The notes beneath the pieces were generated by a model. It worked only from the letters and a program-made list of their open reading frames with translations, was not told the origin of the DNA and made no database searches. Shown here one piece after another: positions 10,405-21,300 of a stretch of DNA of 64,000 nucleotides. The translations under genes and the position numbers were made by a program. Location of the stretch: NCBI RefSeq assembly GCF_000003815.2, contig NC_049980.1, positions 33,227,553 through 33,291,552 on the forward strand. The letters run 5' to 3'. The stretch's first letter is position 1. Each line of letters starts with the position of its first letter. The DNA comes from Branchiostoma floridae (Eukaryota > Chordata > Leptocardii > Amphioxiformes > Branchiostomatidae).

Positions 10405-13000
10405 GCACTTTTGCGTACCCAAAATGATGAGGATGAATGGTTTATTCTATAAATACATTGCAGCCTGAAGTAGGCTTGACATAATGCAGCAGATTTTTTT
10501 ACTGTAGGTGCTCCTAGATATTTGTGTGGGAATACACTACATACACTTTTTCTGTGCACTTAAATGTTTTGGTTACGTGCACTAGGGCACCTCGTCCAAA
10601 AAACGAATTTTGAGCCAAATTGTGTTCCATTTTGGTCATAACACACAAAGTACTTATTCCTGGATTGAACTACCAAAGGATCTGTCAGAGACAAATGTCC
10701 ATCCTATCTTCTCTATTTCTTTATATCATTTTCTTGATGATAATTTAAGACTCCCATCTGTTAAAGGTCCAATCTAATGACAGTATAGAATTAAATGTAT
10801 TTGCAGGTGTTTGATCCTGGTGCCACAAAAACTCCAGGTGGATTTGAAGACCTGCCGACATCCTTGGTGCCTGACTAAGACTTGGATTGTGTAAATGGTT
10901 TTCATGTGTGAAACATCATCCCATCCAAGGCCATTGGTAATACCTTCATAACATCAATTCCCTTCTTCCATGATATATGCATGACCGGACTTTTAAAGTA
11001 TATATCTGTAAAAACAGATATAAATCAACTACAAAATTGCTACCAAGATATACGGAAAATTGCTAGAAAGAGATACAGAAAATTGCTACAAAGAGACACA
11101 GAAAATTGCAACAATGTGATACAGTGGCCAACTTCTACAAATGACAAATTGTAAAATGTAGCTTTGGGAGATAGGAAGGCATTCAACTACCTATAGTTTA
11201 ACCATGATACAATCCTTGTCTTGCAGGATGAATGCTTCCCAATGTTGCTGTATTAAGCTGGGCAAGAATATCTTTGAGATGAGGTCACTTGACAAGTGGA
11301 CAGACTAGTTCTGTGTTGTTTATGTGTGAGGTAAATATAGACGGGCCTTTCCCTTTGTCTGTAGATTTTGTGCCATATCCCATAATCAACTTCAAGGTTT
11401 CTTTAAACAGATATGAACACGCATGCACTGTTGCAGATATATGTGGATGGGTCAGATGTTGCATCAGGGGGCAAATGCAATATCAGACATGTTACTGATG
11501 TCTACAACAAGTACTAATTTATGATTGAAAATTCTTTTCAATAATGAAGATATAGTACATGAGCAAAATATTAAGATACAATGTAGATGTCCTGAACAAG
11601 AAAAATTTTTGCTGCTATCCTAATTTGAGTGAACACTCCGAACCACAAGGTTGCATTCTGACACATACCTGGTGATACAATATTTAAAAAAACACATCAA
11701 AGTAAAAAAAAAAAAAACTGAATATCTCAATAAAAATTTGGTTCAATATCTGACCATATATCATAAAGCTGTATAACATTAAGTTCACTCTCAGTGATCA
11801 GTAGGCAAAGGATCTGTCCAAACTGAACTAAACCTCCAACACATCTGTATTCTATTCTGCCTGAATACCCAACCTCTTTAAAGGATTGGACCATTAAGAA
11901 CCTAAGGAATGCTGCTGATTCAACTACCCTCTGTGAAGTCAATATTGTGGCAGGACTCGGTTGCCTCTTTGACAATCTTTGTCAATACAGGTACCCACAG
12001 AAATACCAGTATTCATCAAGATCAGTGTTACTTTTAGCACATTTAATCATTCCTAAATATGTCAATATCTAGCTACATCTATACAGAGAAAACTGCAAAC
12101 CGTTCATCTGAAATTGACTGAGAATACTAACAAGAACATACAGTCACAGTTCAAGGTAAAGTGTTGTATTGTGTATAAGCCTATTGCCCATATTTTATTG
12201 TCCTGCTATTAAATAACGAAAAATGCTACTGATTGTAAAGAAGGGCAGCAAACCTTCAAATGCCGTAAATTAATTTACTTTTGAAGTGATTTTACTTCAA
12301 TGCAGGAAGGAAATTTTTTTCAGAGCTTCAAATCGACAGTTGAAACAATTCTGTAGTATTGTAGTATTACATTGGAAATGCATACATGTATTTGATAATG
12401 AACCTGTGTTTTGAGGTCACCATGAAAATAAAATCAACAGGAAAGTTTTAAAAAGATTTACAGTAACAAGGAATCCTCAGTATCTATAAACAAGAAATAC
12501 GGCCTGGTATTTTTATTGCATTGGCTATCTGTTATTCATCGTTTATGAATCTGAGGACCTTGGACATGACCCTTCGATTTTCCAATGGAATAAAGATTGA
12601 CTGAATCAGATGGTTTTACATATTGGATAGTGGGCATGGCACAGAGTAAATGAATTGATGATAATGGGTGGCATCGCATAAAGTGAATATCATGGCACAA
12701 AGTGAATGAATAAATCTATTAATGAAAAGAATGACTGAATAATGAATTGAATGACCTCAGGTGCATTGAAGAGTCAGACATTTTAGAGGGCATCCATTTT
12801 CTTTCATCAGTGACTGAGAATAGCTTAGGACTGTAACATCAACTTTCATGCTAGTAATTCCACTGGATAGCATAATATCACCACATAAGGAAACCAAGGT
12901 GATTTAAAAAGATGTACTGATGCAGAATCAGTAATTCCTGAGATATATACACTTCGGATACTTCAAGACAATCTTGAGAAGACCTCAGATATTTAAATAA
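10405..13000. other. Mostly non-coding stretch
   Basis: No firm gene. There is a possible terminal exon at 10807-10878, a partial copy of the GGTGCAC-rich MITE near 10550-10610 and an A-tract at 11706-11718. Confidence 0.4.
10807..10878 (+). CDS. Possible terminal exon, 23 codons
   Basis: A TTGCAG acceptor is followed by a frame starting VFDPGATKTPGG and ending LVPD before TAA. Codon-like composition and the acceptor support it weakly. No upstream exon of the same gene was recognised, so it may be chance. Confidence 0.2.
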   Translation: MFDPGATKTPGGFEDLPTSLVPD

Positions 13001-13009
13001 TTTTTTTTT

Positions 13010-13130
13010 TTTTTACGTTGATGAAGGTTAAACACCCAGATATGCCAGAAAGCAGTTACTCAAGCAACTGGATTTTAGAGCAATATCCAAAATCATATCC
13101 AGTTGCTTGTCATGAGTAACTGCTTTTTGG
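13010..13130. repeat. Hairpin repeat of the AGCAGTTACTCAAGCAAC family
   Basis: AGCAGTTACTCAAGCAACTGGA is followed after a short loop by its imperfect reverse complement. Other copies or halves lie at 47865-47965, 49910-50035, in each DET1-array unit between 50280 and 51570, and near 62345. Confidence 0.6.
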
Positions 13131-13194
13131 CATAATGTTTTTTATGTGGCGGTATTATGGCACCTGGTGGAATTACATTTTGTATGAGAGTTGA

Positions 13195-13830
13195 TGTTAC
13201 AGGTACAGCAAACCTAAGCCTAAGGTGAATATGCAGTGCTGCCACATTCCTGTCACATATCCATGCACAGTGCCACCATACCCCGATTCTGGAGAACCCT
13301 GCCATCCATCTACCGTGGAGAGCACACCACCCGAGTTATCAAGAATTTCTAATATATGAGTCTCAAAAAAAGGAATTCTTCTATAGCCCAGGTGCATTCA
13401 AAAAGGTAAGACAAATAGAATATTATGTAACACAAGACAAAACCAAGAAACAGTTACTGGATAAATTCTCAAAAGAGACATCTCAAATAGCATCTTATCT
13501 TTCATCAGTGACCGACATTACAGGTCTTCAGCAAACCTAAGGTGAATATGCAGTGCTGCCACATTCCTGTCACATATTCCTTGCACAGTGCCACCAGTAC
13601 TTCGATTGTGCAGACCCTGCCATCCATCTAGCCCAGGTTAAGAATTATTAAGAATACATGAGTCTCAAATAGCATCTTTCATCAGTGACCGACATTACAG
13701 GTGTTCAGCAAACCTAAGGTAAATATGCAGTGCTGCCACATTCCTGTCACATATCCAATGCACAGTGCCACCATACTCCGATTCTGCAGACCCTGCCATC
13801 CATCTAGCGTGGGGAGCACACTACCCGAGT
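13195..13830. repeat. Three imperfect tandem copies of a ~130-bp unit
   Basis: Copies around 13195-13335, 13505-13635 and 13690-13815 share GCAGTGCTGCCACATTCCTG and the CCCTGCCATCCATCTA motif, separated by a TTTCATCAGTGACCGACATT segment. No coding role is seen. Confidence 0.65.
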
Positions 13831-14235
13831 TTTTAAGGGGGCAGTTACAGTAAATCTTGCTATCTGCAATTCCATTCCAAATGTCAAGGGTTCATAGTTC
13901 CCATAACCGTCACCCTTCCATGGGCAGGCACATCAATTGTCCTACCTTGCAGACTACTTTTCAATACCAGTATTGCTCAAAATGCTTTTTCAGCTTGGTT
14001 GCTCAGTCAAAACCCAGGTTGTGCCATCAATATTTCAGGTTGCCCATCCTCCAAGTTATTACTTTCTTCAAGTCAGCTACTTATCCGTTATCTTTTCGTC
14101 CAGTTACATGTAACTACAAAATGCTTTGTCTTATCAAGAAATAAAATTAATACAAAGCTTATGCTCATAGGTGGCCGAGAGTCGGTGTTCCAACTGCAAA
14201 CTTCCAGATAAAATTTCTTGAAAAAATTTTATATG

Positions 14236-14625
14236 CTAGTAAAACTTATACAAGGGCCATGGATCTGTCGGAATACCATGCTAGAAAGATAAAAGTTATG
14301 AGTCTTTGAGCAATTTTTTCAGAATAGTTTTCCACTGGACTAAAATCCTGTATCTGGTCTTGCAGCCGCCATAGTTCAGAATCATGACCACAGTAGCAGT
14401 GCTCCTCTCATAAATCATTCACCTGTACTTATACAAGGACCATGAATCTGTCTGAATACCATACTAGAATGATTAAAGTTATTATGAGTGTTTGAGCAAT
14501 TTTTTCAGGACAATTTTCCACTAGACTTTAATCCTGTAAAAGGTCTTGCAGTCTCCAGAGTTCAGAATCATGACCACAGTGGGTAGCAGTGCCCCTCTCA
14601 TAAATCATTTACCTGTACTTACCAC
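14236..14625. repeat. Two tandem copies of a ~190-bp unit
   Basis: Copies starting near 14240 and 14430 share ACTTATACAAGG, GAATACCAT, TTGAGCAATTTTTTCAG and AGTTCAGAATCATGACCACA in order. It is not recognisable as coding. Confidence 0.6.
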
Positions 14626-14974
14626 AGGAGACCCTCATGGCCTGACTTCTGACTGACCTCTCCATTGACCCTGACCCCACCCACTAATCCCCAGCATGAG
14701 CACTGGAATTGAGTTTTGGACAGTTTGACACTTGGGGTCACGAGGGGTCACAGAAGGGCAGTACACTTATCTACCTGTCATTACCTACAGCAGAGGCTAC
14801 TTGTTTCAAAAGGGTCAAGAGCAAAATCAGTTATCAGAACACCCCCCCCCCCCCACACACACACACATACATGCATGACAACTGCAGTACCTCAGAAAGC
14901 TGCTAGGAGCACTACTGGGTTTCAGCCTACAGCATAGACTACAACTGTTCCAAAAGGTTTAACAGCAACTTCAG

Positions 14975-15152
14975 TACAGTGGAAGCTGCTTAACTGCACA
15001 CCCAGTTTGCCAGCGAATTCTGTGCAATTATCCGGCGTGTGCGATAATGCGAAGTTACCCAGTTGGACTGCACTGCCACGGGATTTGGGGATTCCGTGCA
15101 ATTGACCGAAGTGTGCGTTTATCCGACGTGCAATTAACTAGCGTCCACTGTA
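14975..15152. mobile_element. TA-flanked MITE, 174 bp
   Basis: Element 14977-15150 lies between TA dinucleotides, with imperfect inverted ends (CAGTGGAAGCTGCTTAACTGCAC and, reversed, CAGTGGACGCTAGTTAATTGCAC). A second copy of exactly the same length lies at 52195-52368 in DET1. Confidence 0.7.
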
Positions 15153-15159
15153 CTTAGAA

Positions 15160-17160
15160 CACCCCGCTCCACACACATATACATGGCAACTGCAGTACCT
15201 TAAAAAGGTGCTAGAGACCTCATTATGCTACAGCTTACAGCAGAGACTACAACTGCTCCAAAATGTGAAGTATCAAGAGCAAAAACAGCAGTTTCAGCAC
15301 TCAGAGCAGAGCCTCCATCCACACGTGCATGAAAACTGCAGTACTGTAGAAAGATGCTATTCGTCCCATAACCTAATCATCATTTTACCTAATCATTTTG
15401 CCACAACCTACCAGCATACCAAATATCATCAGGATCCATCTACCACTTGAGTAGGGCAATTGAGTCTTGGGCAGTTTGACACCCGAGGTCGGCCTGGGTG
15501 AGACAAGGTCAGTGTTATCTCCCTTGGCATCACCAGGATTAAGCCTGAGAATATTTATGACTGTTCCAAGACTTCAACCTGCTCACCAATACAAATCACT
15601 GCAGTGTGATGAAGACATTGACATTATATAATATACACCCAAGAAATGATTTGTGTTGCTTGTACAAATTGTGTTCTTTATTTGACACAAGCTGTTCCCA
15701 GTTGTCACCACTGCATCCTGACAACTACTACAAACACTAGTCATCTGGAACCTGACATAGATCTGATAAAAAATAAAGGTTCCTCTAAGTCTAAGTAGTG
15801 GGAGGTGCTCTGGCTACATAAAGTCTAACACAGAGGGAAAGTTTATTACTAACAATACTAACAAGAGCAATGATGGGGAAAATGTTGCAAACTGCTAATT
15901 AATTACAGTAACCAATGCTAAATCAAGTGAGTGAGTGAGTGAATGACAAAGAATCCAGATTCAAATCTTGGTCAGAGGTGGAGTAAGGACTGATCTTGGT
16001 GAGGATTATAATGGAGCATGGAACAAAAACTAAGTAAGATACTAAGAATCTAGTATTACATAAGACTGTTAAGCATCTCAAGTCTCATATCCTGTTGTGA
16101 GAAGAGTCTAACAAAATACAAGTAAAGGTATGAAAAAAATTACCATTGTCACAGCAATCTATCAGTGGCACCTGTAACAGAGCTATCCATATAGATCATA
16201 CAAAAACAAGGCCAACTGGTATCATTTGAAAACTTGTTGTCATATTGCTGAAAGATGTGATAAACCATATGCCACACATACCAAGACTAACCCAGTGACC
16301 ATTTTGAGACCCCACATGACAAGGAGAGACTAACATGTGTATATAGAGTTTGATGTTCTGGGTTTCCTTTTAGTTTAGTATAGTTCAAGCCAGGGCTGTC
16401 ACCAGCTTTAGATTTTTCCTGTTGTTTAGGAGCCCATGTACTTGATTTTTGTTGTCATTAATCTGTCATTTTAAGCTTACAAAATACTTAACTTCAGTGT
16501 CATGTCAAGAAGGTTTTGGACAGATGGGGTGAATCTTTTTTTTCGGTTCTAAAAAGCAAATATCTATCCCAGAACAGAGCGACAGGCCTGATTTAAAGTT
16601 TGTTGTTCCAGCATGCCCAAACTTACAACAGACTATCAACCAATGTTGAGATATAGCTAACACCTAAGTGATGGTCTGACAAGGCAATCACAACAAACAG
16701 GTCTCCTAGGAATCCAACCAAACCGTCTGCACTTAGACATTTGCAGACTGGCCGACCAGGGTACAATAACAGGTAGTTTCTACCAAGATGCAACATGTCA
16801 AGACCTCTTTTCCTGAACAACATTCCTGGCATCGTTCTTGAAGAAGCCACTGTAAGCTAGTTCAAGTCTTTCTGCACCATACGTGGTGCATATGGCAGTG
16901 CCTATCTCAGTTCTATGCCCTTGGGCCACATAACATTATGCAATCACTACAGCAGAAGGCCAGTCCACTGGTAGTGATGTGTGTTCAACTCCGACACTCT
17001 TTCCCAATGCTGAAGAGTTATTCTTCCACGGGATGTAACAGAGAGACCTGACCCTACATACAGTATTAACAGATTCAATGTACCGGGAAAATTTCTCTAG
17101 CTCTTTCCGACAAGCACAATGAACAGCGGACCATGGCTCAACATTCCGTCTCAGAAACTG
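15160..17160. other. No gene recognised
   Basis: There is a GTGA microsatellite near 15927-15944 and a decayed MITE around 16393-16545 that begins CAGGGCTGTC and relates to those at 43650-43865 and 47110-47285. Two 75-codon minus frames (16623-16850, 16936-17163) have no recognisable family and are not called. Confidence 0.4.
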
Positions 17161-17164
17161 CAAC

Positions 17165-17270
17165 CCCTTCTAGCCTGATCAAATCTCCCTTATAGCAGCC
17201 CGCCAAACATCCGCCGGCGGGGAGGGGCCAGTTACAGCCATGGACAGCAGAGTTTGTGTTACACAGATTG
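17165..17270. repeat. Dispersed repeat, inverted copy at 63070-63185
   Basis: TCTAGCCTGAT...CAGCCCGCCAAACATCCGCCGGC and the flanking segment recur as the reverse complement at 63070-63185, including the ACAAACTC(T/C)GCTGT motif. It is an unclassified interspersed repeat. Confidence 0.65.
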
Positions 17271-17370
17271 CAACCCCTTCCAGTCACATACATGTCCAGT
17301 GAACGATTGAACTCACAGCTTCTATAATTCCAGAGGCAGGGAAGTGCTGCTAACCACTGGACGACGCACG

Positions 17371-18175
17371 CTATGTAACTTACAGTCCATCTATACGCAA
17401 AATCGCAGAAGTAATAGCGCAGTGGACCTTCCCCCTGACTCCAACCGAGGGGTATTGCCTAGTACAAGAACAAGTTGTGCCGAAAGGCAGATTAACAGTT
17501 ATGTGAGGGTGTGTGAAGAAGCAGTTTCTTACTGTGTGGAAGCCATTTATCCACATCCAAAATCGCAGCAATAAGAGCGCAGCGCACCTCCCCCGGACTC
17601 CAACTGAGAAGTATTGCCTAGTACAAGAACAAGTTGTACCAAAAGGCAGATTACCGCTTATGTGAAAACGTGTGACATAGCAGTTTCTTACTGTGTGGAA
17701 GCCATTTATCCACATCCAAAATCGCAGCAATAAGAGCGCAGCGCAACTCTCAACTGACTCGAAGCCAGGGGTGTTGCCTAGTACAAGAACAAGTTGTACC
17801 AAAAGGCAGATTACCGCTTATGTGAAAACGTGTGATGTAGCAGTTTCTTACTGTGTGGAAGCCATTTATCCACATCCAAAATCGCAGCAATAAGAGCGCA
17901 GCGTAACTCTCACCTGACTCAAAGTCAGGGGTGTTGCCTAGTACAAGAACAAGTTGTACCAGGAGGCAGTTTACCGCTTATGTGAAGACGTGTGATAGAG
18001 TTGTTTCTTACCGTGTGGAAGCCATTTATCCATACCCAAAATCGCAGCAATAAGAGCGCAGCGCAACTCTCAACTGACTCAAAGTCAGGGGTGTTGCCTA
18101 GTACAAGAACAAGTTGTACCAGGAGGCAGTTTACCGCTCATGTGAAGACGTGTGATGAAGCGGTTCCTTACCGTG
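17371..18175 (-). repeat. 160-bp tandem array copied from a HERC1 exon end and its splice donor
   Basis: The motif TGTGTGGAAGCC (or CGTGTGGAAGCC) recurs at 17531, 17691, 17851, 18011 and, in the genuine exon, 18171, an exact 160-bp period, plus a more decayed copy from about 17371. Read on the HERC1 strand each unit repeats the exon end GGCTTCCACAC followed by a GTAAG donor and ~140 bp of intron. The decoy donors lie downstream of the true donor at 18171-18170. Confidence 0.85.
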
Positions 18176-18355
18176 TGGAAGCCGAGGTTTCTCAGGAGCG
18201 TCTTCATCAGCATCTCTGCCAGGTGTGTGTCGGGGGCAGGGGGGGTGACCCCCCTGGGGGAGGGGGTGTCCATGTCCAGGGGGGCGGAGAAACCCAGGAG
18301 GGAGGCGACATGCGTGTTGTCCTGGAGACTGGTCAGGATGATGCCCAGCTGCATC
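18172..18355 (-). CDS. HERC1: Last HERC1 exon visible in the window
   Basis: The frame reads RMQLGIILTSLQDNTHVASL, then a proline-rich linker and DTHLAEMLMKTLLRNLGFHT before GTAAGG. The acceptor that keeps frame with the phase-2 donor upstream is GCAGAG/GATG, so the exon starts at 18355 rather than at the nearby CAG. The linker is encoded by a run of C-rich sequence and is shorter than in vertebrates. No following HERC1 exon was found in the 18 kb to its left. Confidence 0.88.
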
Positions 18356-21300
18356 CTCTGCATACCATAATGATGATAATGATAATTAACAAGAGCAATG
18401 TGTCGATGAAGGTTAGACATCCAGGAAGTAAGATAAAGTTTGGAGACAGTCAGACTTTTCAGACAGCATCTGCCATCTGCATCTACATGACTGGATAAAA
18501 ACTGGATTTACAAGATTTATAACAAAACTCAGAATTCATGATATTGGTATCTCAAATCTTGAGATGTTACACACCGAAAGTTTTTCTGTGCACATAAATT
18601 TTTAGGTTAGGTGCACCAGTACACTTGTTCCCCAAAATGAATTTCAAGCCCTGTATTAGGGCATAAGACAAACCACAAAATGAAGGTAACTTTGAAGTTT
18701 GACTTACTAGTACTATTTAGAAATGTTATGACAAAGGTGAGTTAAACCTGTTATGCAAACCATAAAAAACAAAACTGACCTGTCCCTTGAGAGAGACTCC
18801 CACCTGGCTGGACCCTGAGGAAGCAGCTGGTGGAGAAGCTCCATTCTTTCCCTTAGTGGTGGCAACAGCAGAGGAGCTCCCACGGACAGGGTCTCACTCA
18901 CAGCCTGGAAATGATAATGATAAAGTCTTTATTTGTAAACTCATGGCCTAGAACACATAGATACCATTATAACTACTGAGAAGCTCCATTCTCTCCCTAA
19001 GAGGGGGCAGCAGCAAAGGTGCGCCCACGGACAGGGTTTCACTAACAGCCTGGAAAGAATAATGAAAAAGTCTAAATTTGCAGGGAACACATAGATATAA
19101 TAAGTGGTGTTTAACAGTTCAAGTTGGTGGAGAAGCTCCATTCTCTCCCGTAGAGGTGGCAACAGCAGAAGAGCGCCCACCGACAGGGTCTTACTCATGG
19201 CCTGGAAACGATAATGAAGAATTCTTTACTTGTAAACTACAAACATGCTTGGGAATGTTCAGATATGATTTTTGCTGGTGTTCAACAGTACAAGTTGGTG
19301 GAGAATCTCCATTCTCTCCCTTAGAGGGGGCAGCAGTAGAGGTGCGCCCACAGACAGGGTCTCACTAACAGCCTGGAAATGACAAAATAAATTCTTTACT
19401 TACAAACACATAGCCTAGAACACATAGCTACAATAACATGTTGTTGGACAGTACAAGTTGGTAGAGAAGCTCTATTCTCTCCCTTAGAGGTGGCAACAGC
19501 AACGGTGCGCCCACTGACAGGGTCTCACTAACAGCCTGGAAACAATGAGTATAAAGTCTTTACTTATAAACTCATGGTCGGGGACACATAGATATGATAA
19601 CTGGTGTTCAACAGTTCAAGTTGTTGGAGAAGCTCCATTCTCTCCCTAAGAGGGGGCAACAGCAGAGGAGCTCCCACGGACAGGGTCTCACTCACAGCCT
19701 GGAAAAGATCATGAAAAAGTCTAAATTTGAAGGGAACACATAGACATAATAAGTGGTGGTTAACAGTACAAGTTGGTGGAGAAGCTTGATTCTTTCTCTT
19801 AGTGGTGGCAGCAGAGGAGCACCCACGTACAGGGTTTCACTCATATCATGGTCATGAAATGACAATGATAGATTCTTTATTTGTAAACTCATGGCCTAGA
19901 ACACACAGATACATGTACTAATATAACTGGTGCTCAATAGTACAAGTTGGTGGAGGAGCTCCATTCTTTCCCTTAGATAAGGTAGTGCAGGAACAAGAGC
20001 TGACACCTAGCTTACTTTACATGTACTGCAGCATATTTGGACTCGTACTGGCTTTTACAACTGTCTAAAANNNNNNNNNNNNNNNNNNNNNNNNNNNNNN
20101 NNNNNNNNNNNNNNNNNNNNNNNNNNNNNNNNNNNNNNNNNNNNNNNNNNNNNNNNNNNNNNNNNNNNNNTGGGGCTGTGGTACTTACTTGGAGGTAGGG
20201 AAAGGTGGCGGTGGGTTGGGACTGTGGTACTTACTTGGAGGTAGGGAAAGGTGGCGGTGGGTTTGGGCTGTCAAAGCCGTCGCAGTAGCGCTCCAGAAAC
20301 ATGCGCAGGTGGGTGAAGGTGCTCTCCTGTAGGTCCACACAGAATGGGCGATGCCACGCCACCACCTGCCTGGGGAACAGGAAAACAATAAATAAAGTAT
20401 GGTGATTTTAACCAAATGTTGCTTGTCATGTTCGAACAGACGTTCCAAAACCTGAAATGCCTCTCTCCGCTAGTGGAAGGACCTGTTGTCTTCAAACTAG
20501 CACTCTAGAGCCCATTCCTTAATTCGCTTACTTAACTGATGTCACCACCAAAAGGTTTGAAAGTTCAGTTCTCTAGAAGTGAATACTCGCAATATGCTGG
20601 TCTTCAGGATTTGGCAAACACTTTTTCGAACACATTCTTCGTTTACGGACGAGTGCAATGAAGTTACAGTTTGTGAGTAAAATACCTCCTATGACAAAGG
20701 AAGGTTATGTGGTCTATTGAGGATAACAAAAGAAGAAGAAGATGTATTTTAAGAACACCACATTGTACATTATATAGCTTACCTATCTGTGGGCAGGGCT
20801 GTCCATGCTAGACTGTGGGAGGTGCCTGCAGAAATCTGGTGCACGGTGACTCCGTCCAGGCCAACCACTTTCTTCGGCTTAGTGATGGGGCTTTGGGAGT
20901 GGCCCTGTCCACACTGGCCCATGGCATTGTTGCCCCATGCATAAACTTCATTGTCTGAGGAAAAGAAGAGAAGCTCTAAATAAACTTTGCAGAGGACACA
21001 TCAGCATTACTAAGACTGATACCAGTACTGATATCGGTATGCATCTATATCTGTATAGTCAGTATAACCAACCTTCGGCGTAACACACCAGCTTCACAAG
21101 CACGCATTGCGGCAGCAGCTGGTTATATTACACTGAATGACATGTCACACATAACCTAAAAGTTTGTTCATGAAGCTGTCAGCATAGATTGATTTCTAAT
21201 AATAGCTCTTCATTGCAATTCATCATTGCAACTTGGTTTTCTAAGTTTTTTCATCCCCTTCTGCCAGGGTCCTGTCTGAGGGGCCTTGATAAATACAAGC

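Noticed and set aside
16623-17163. Two 75-codon minus frames
   Set aside because: No splice partners and no recognisable family; they could be decayed transposon pieces.
13195-18180. A CRISPR-like reading of the regularly spaced repeats
   Set aside because: Units are contiguous tandem copies with no unique spacers, the host is a eukaryote, and the 160-bp array is explained by copying of a HERC1 exon edge.
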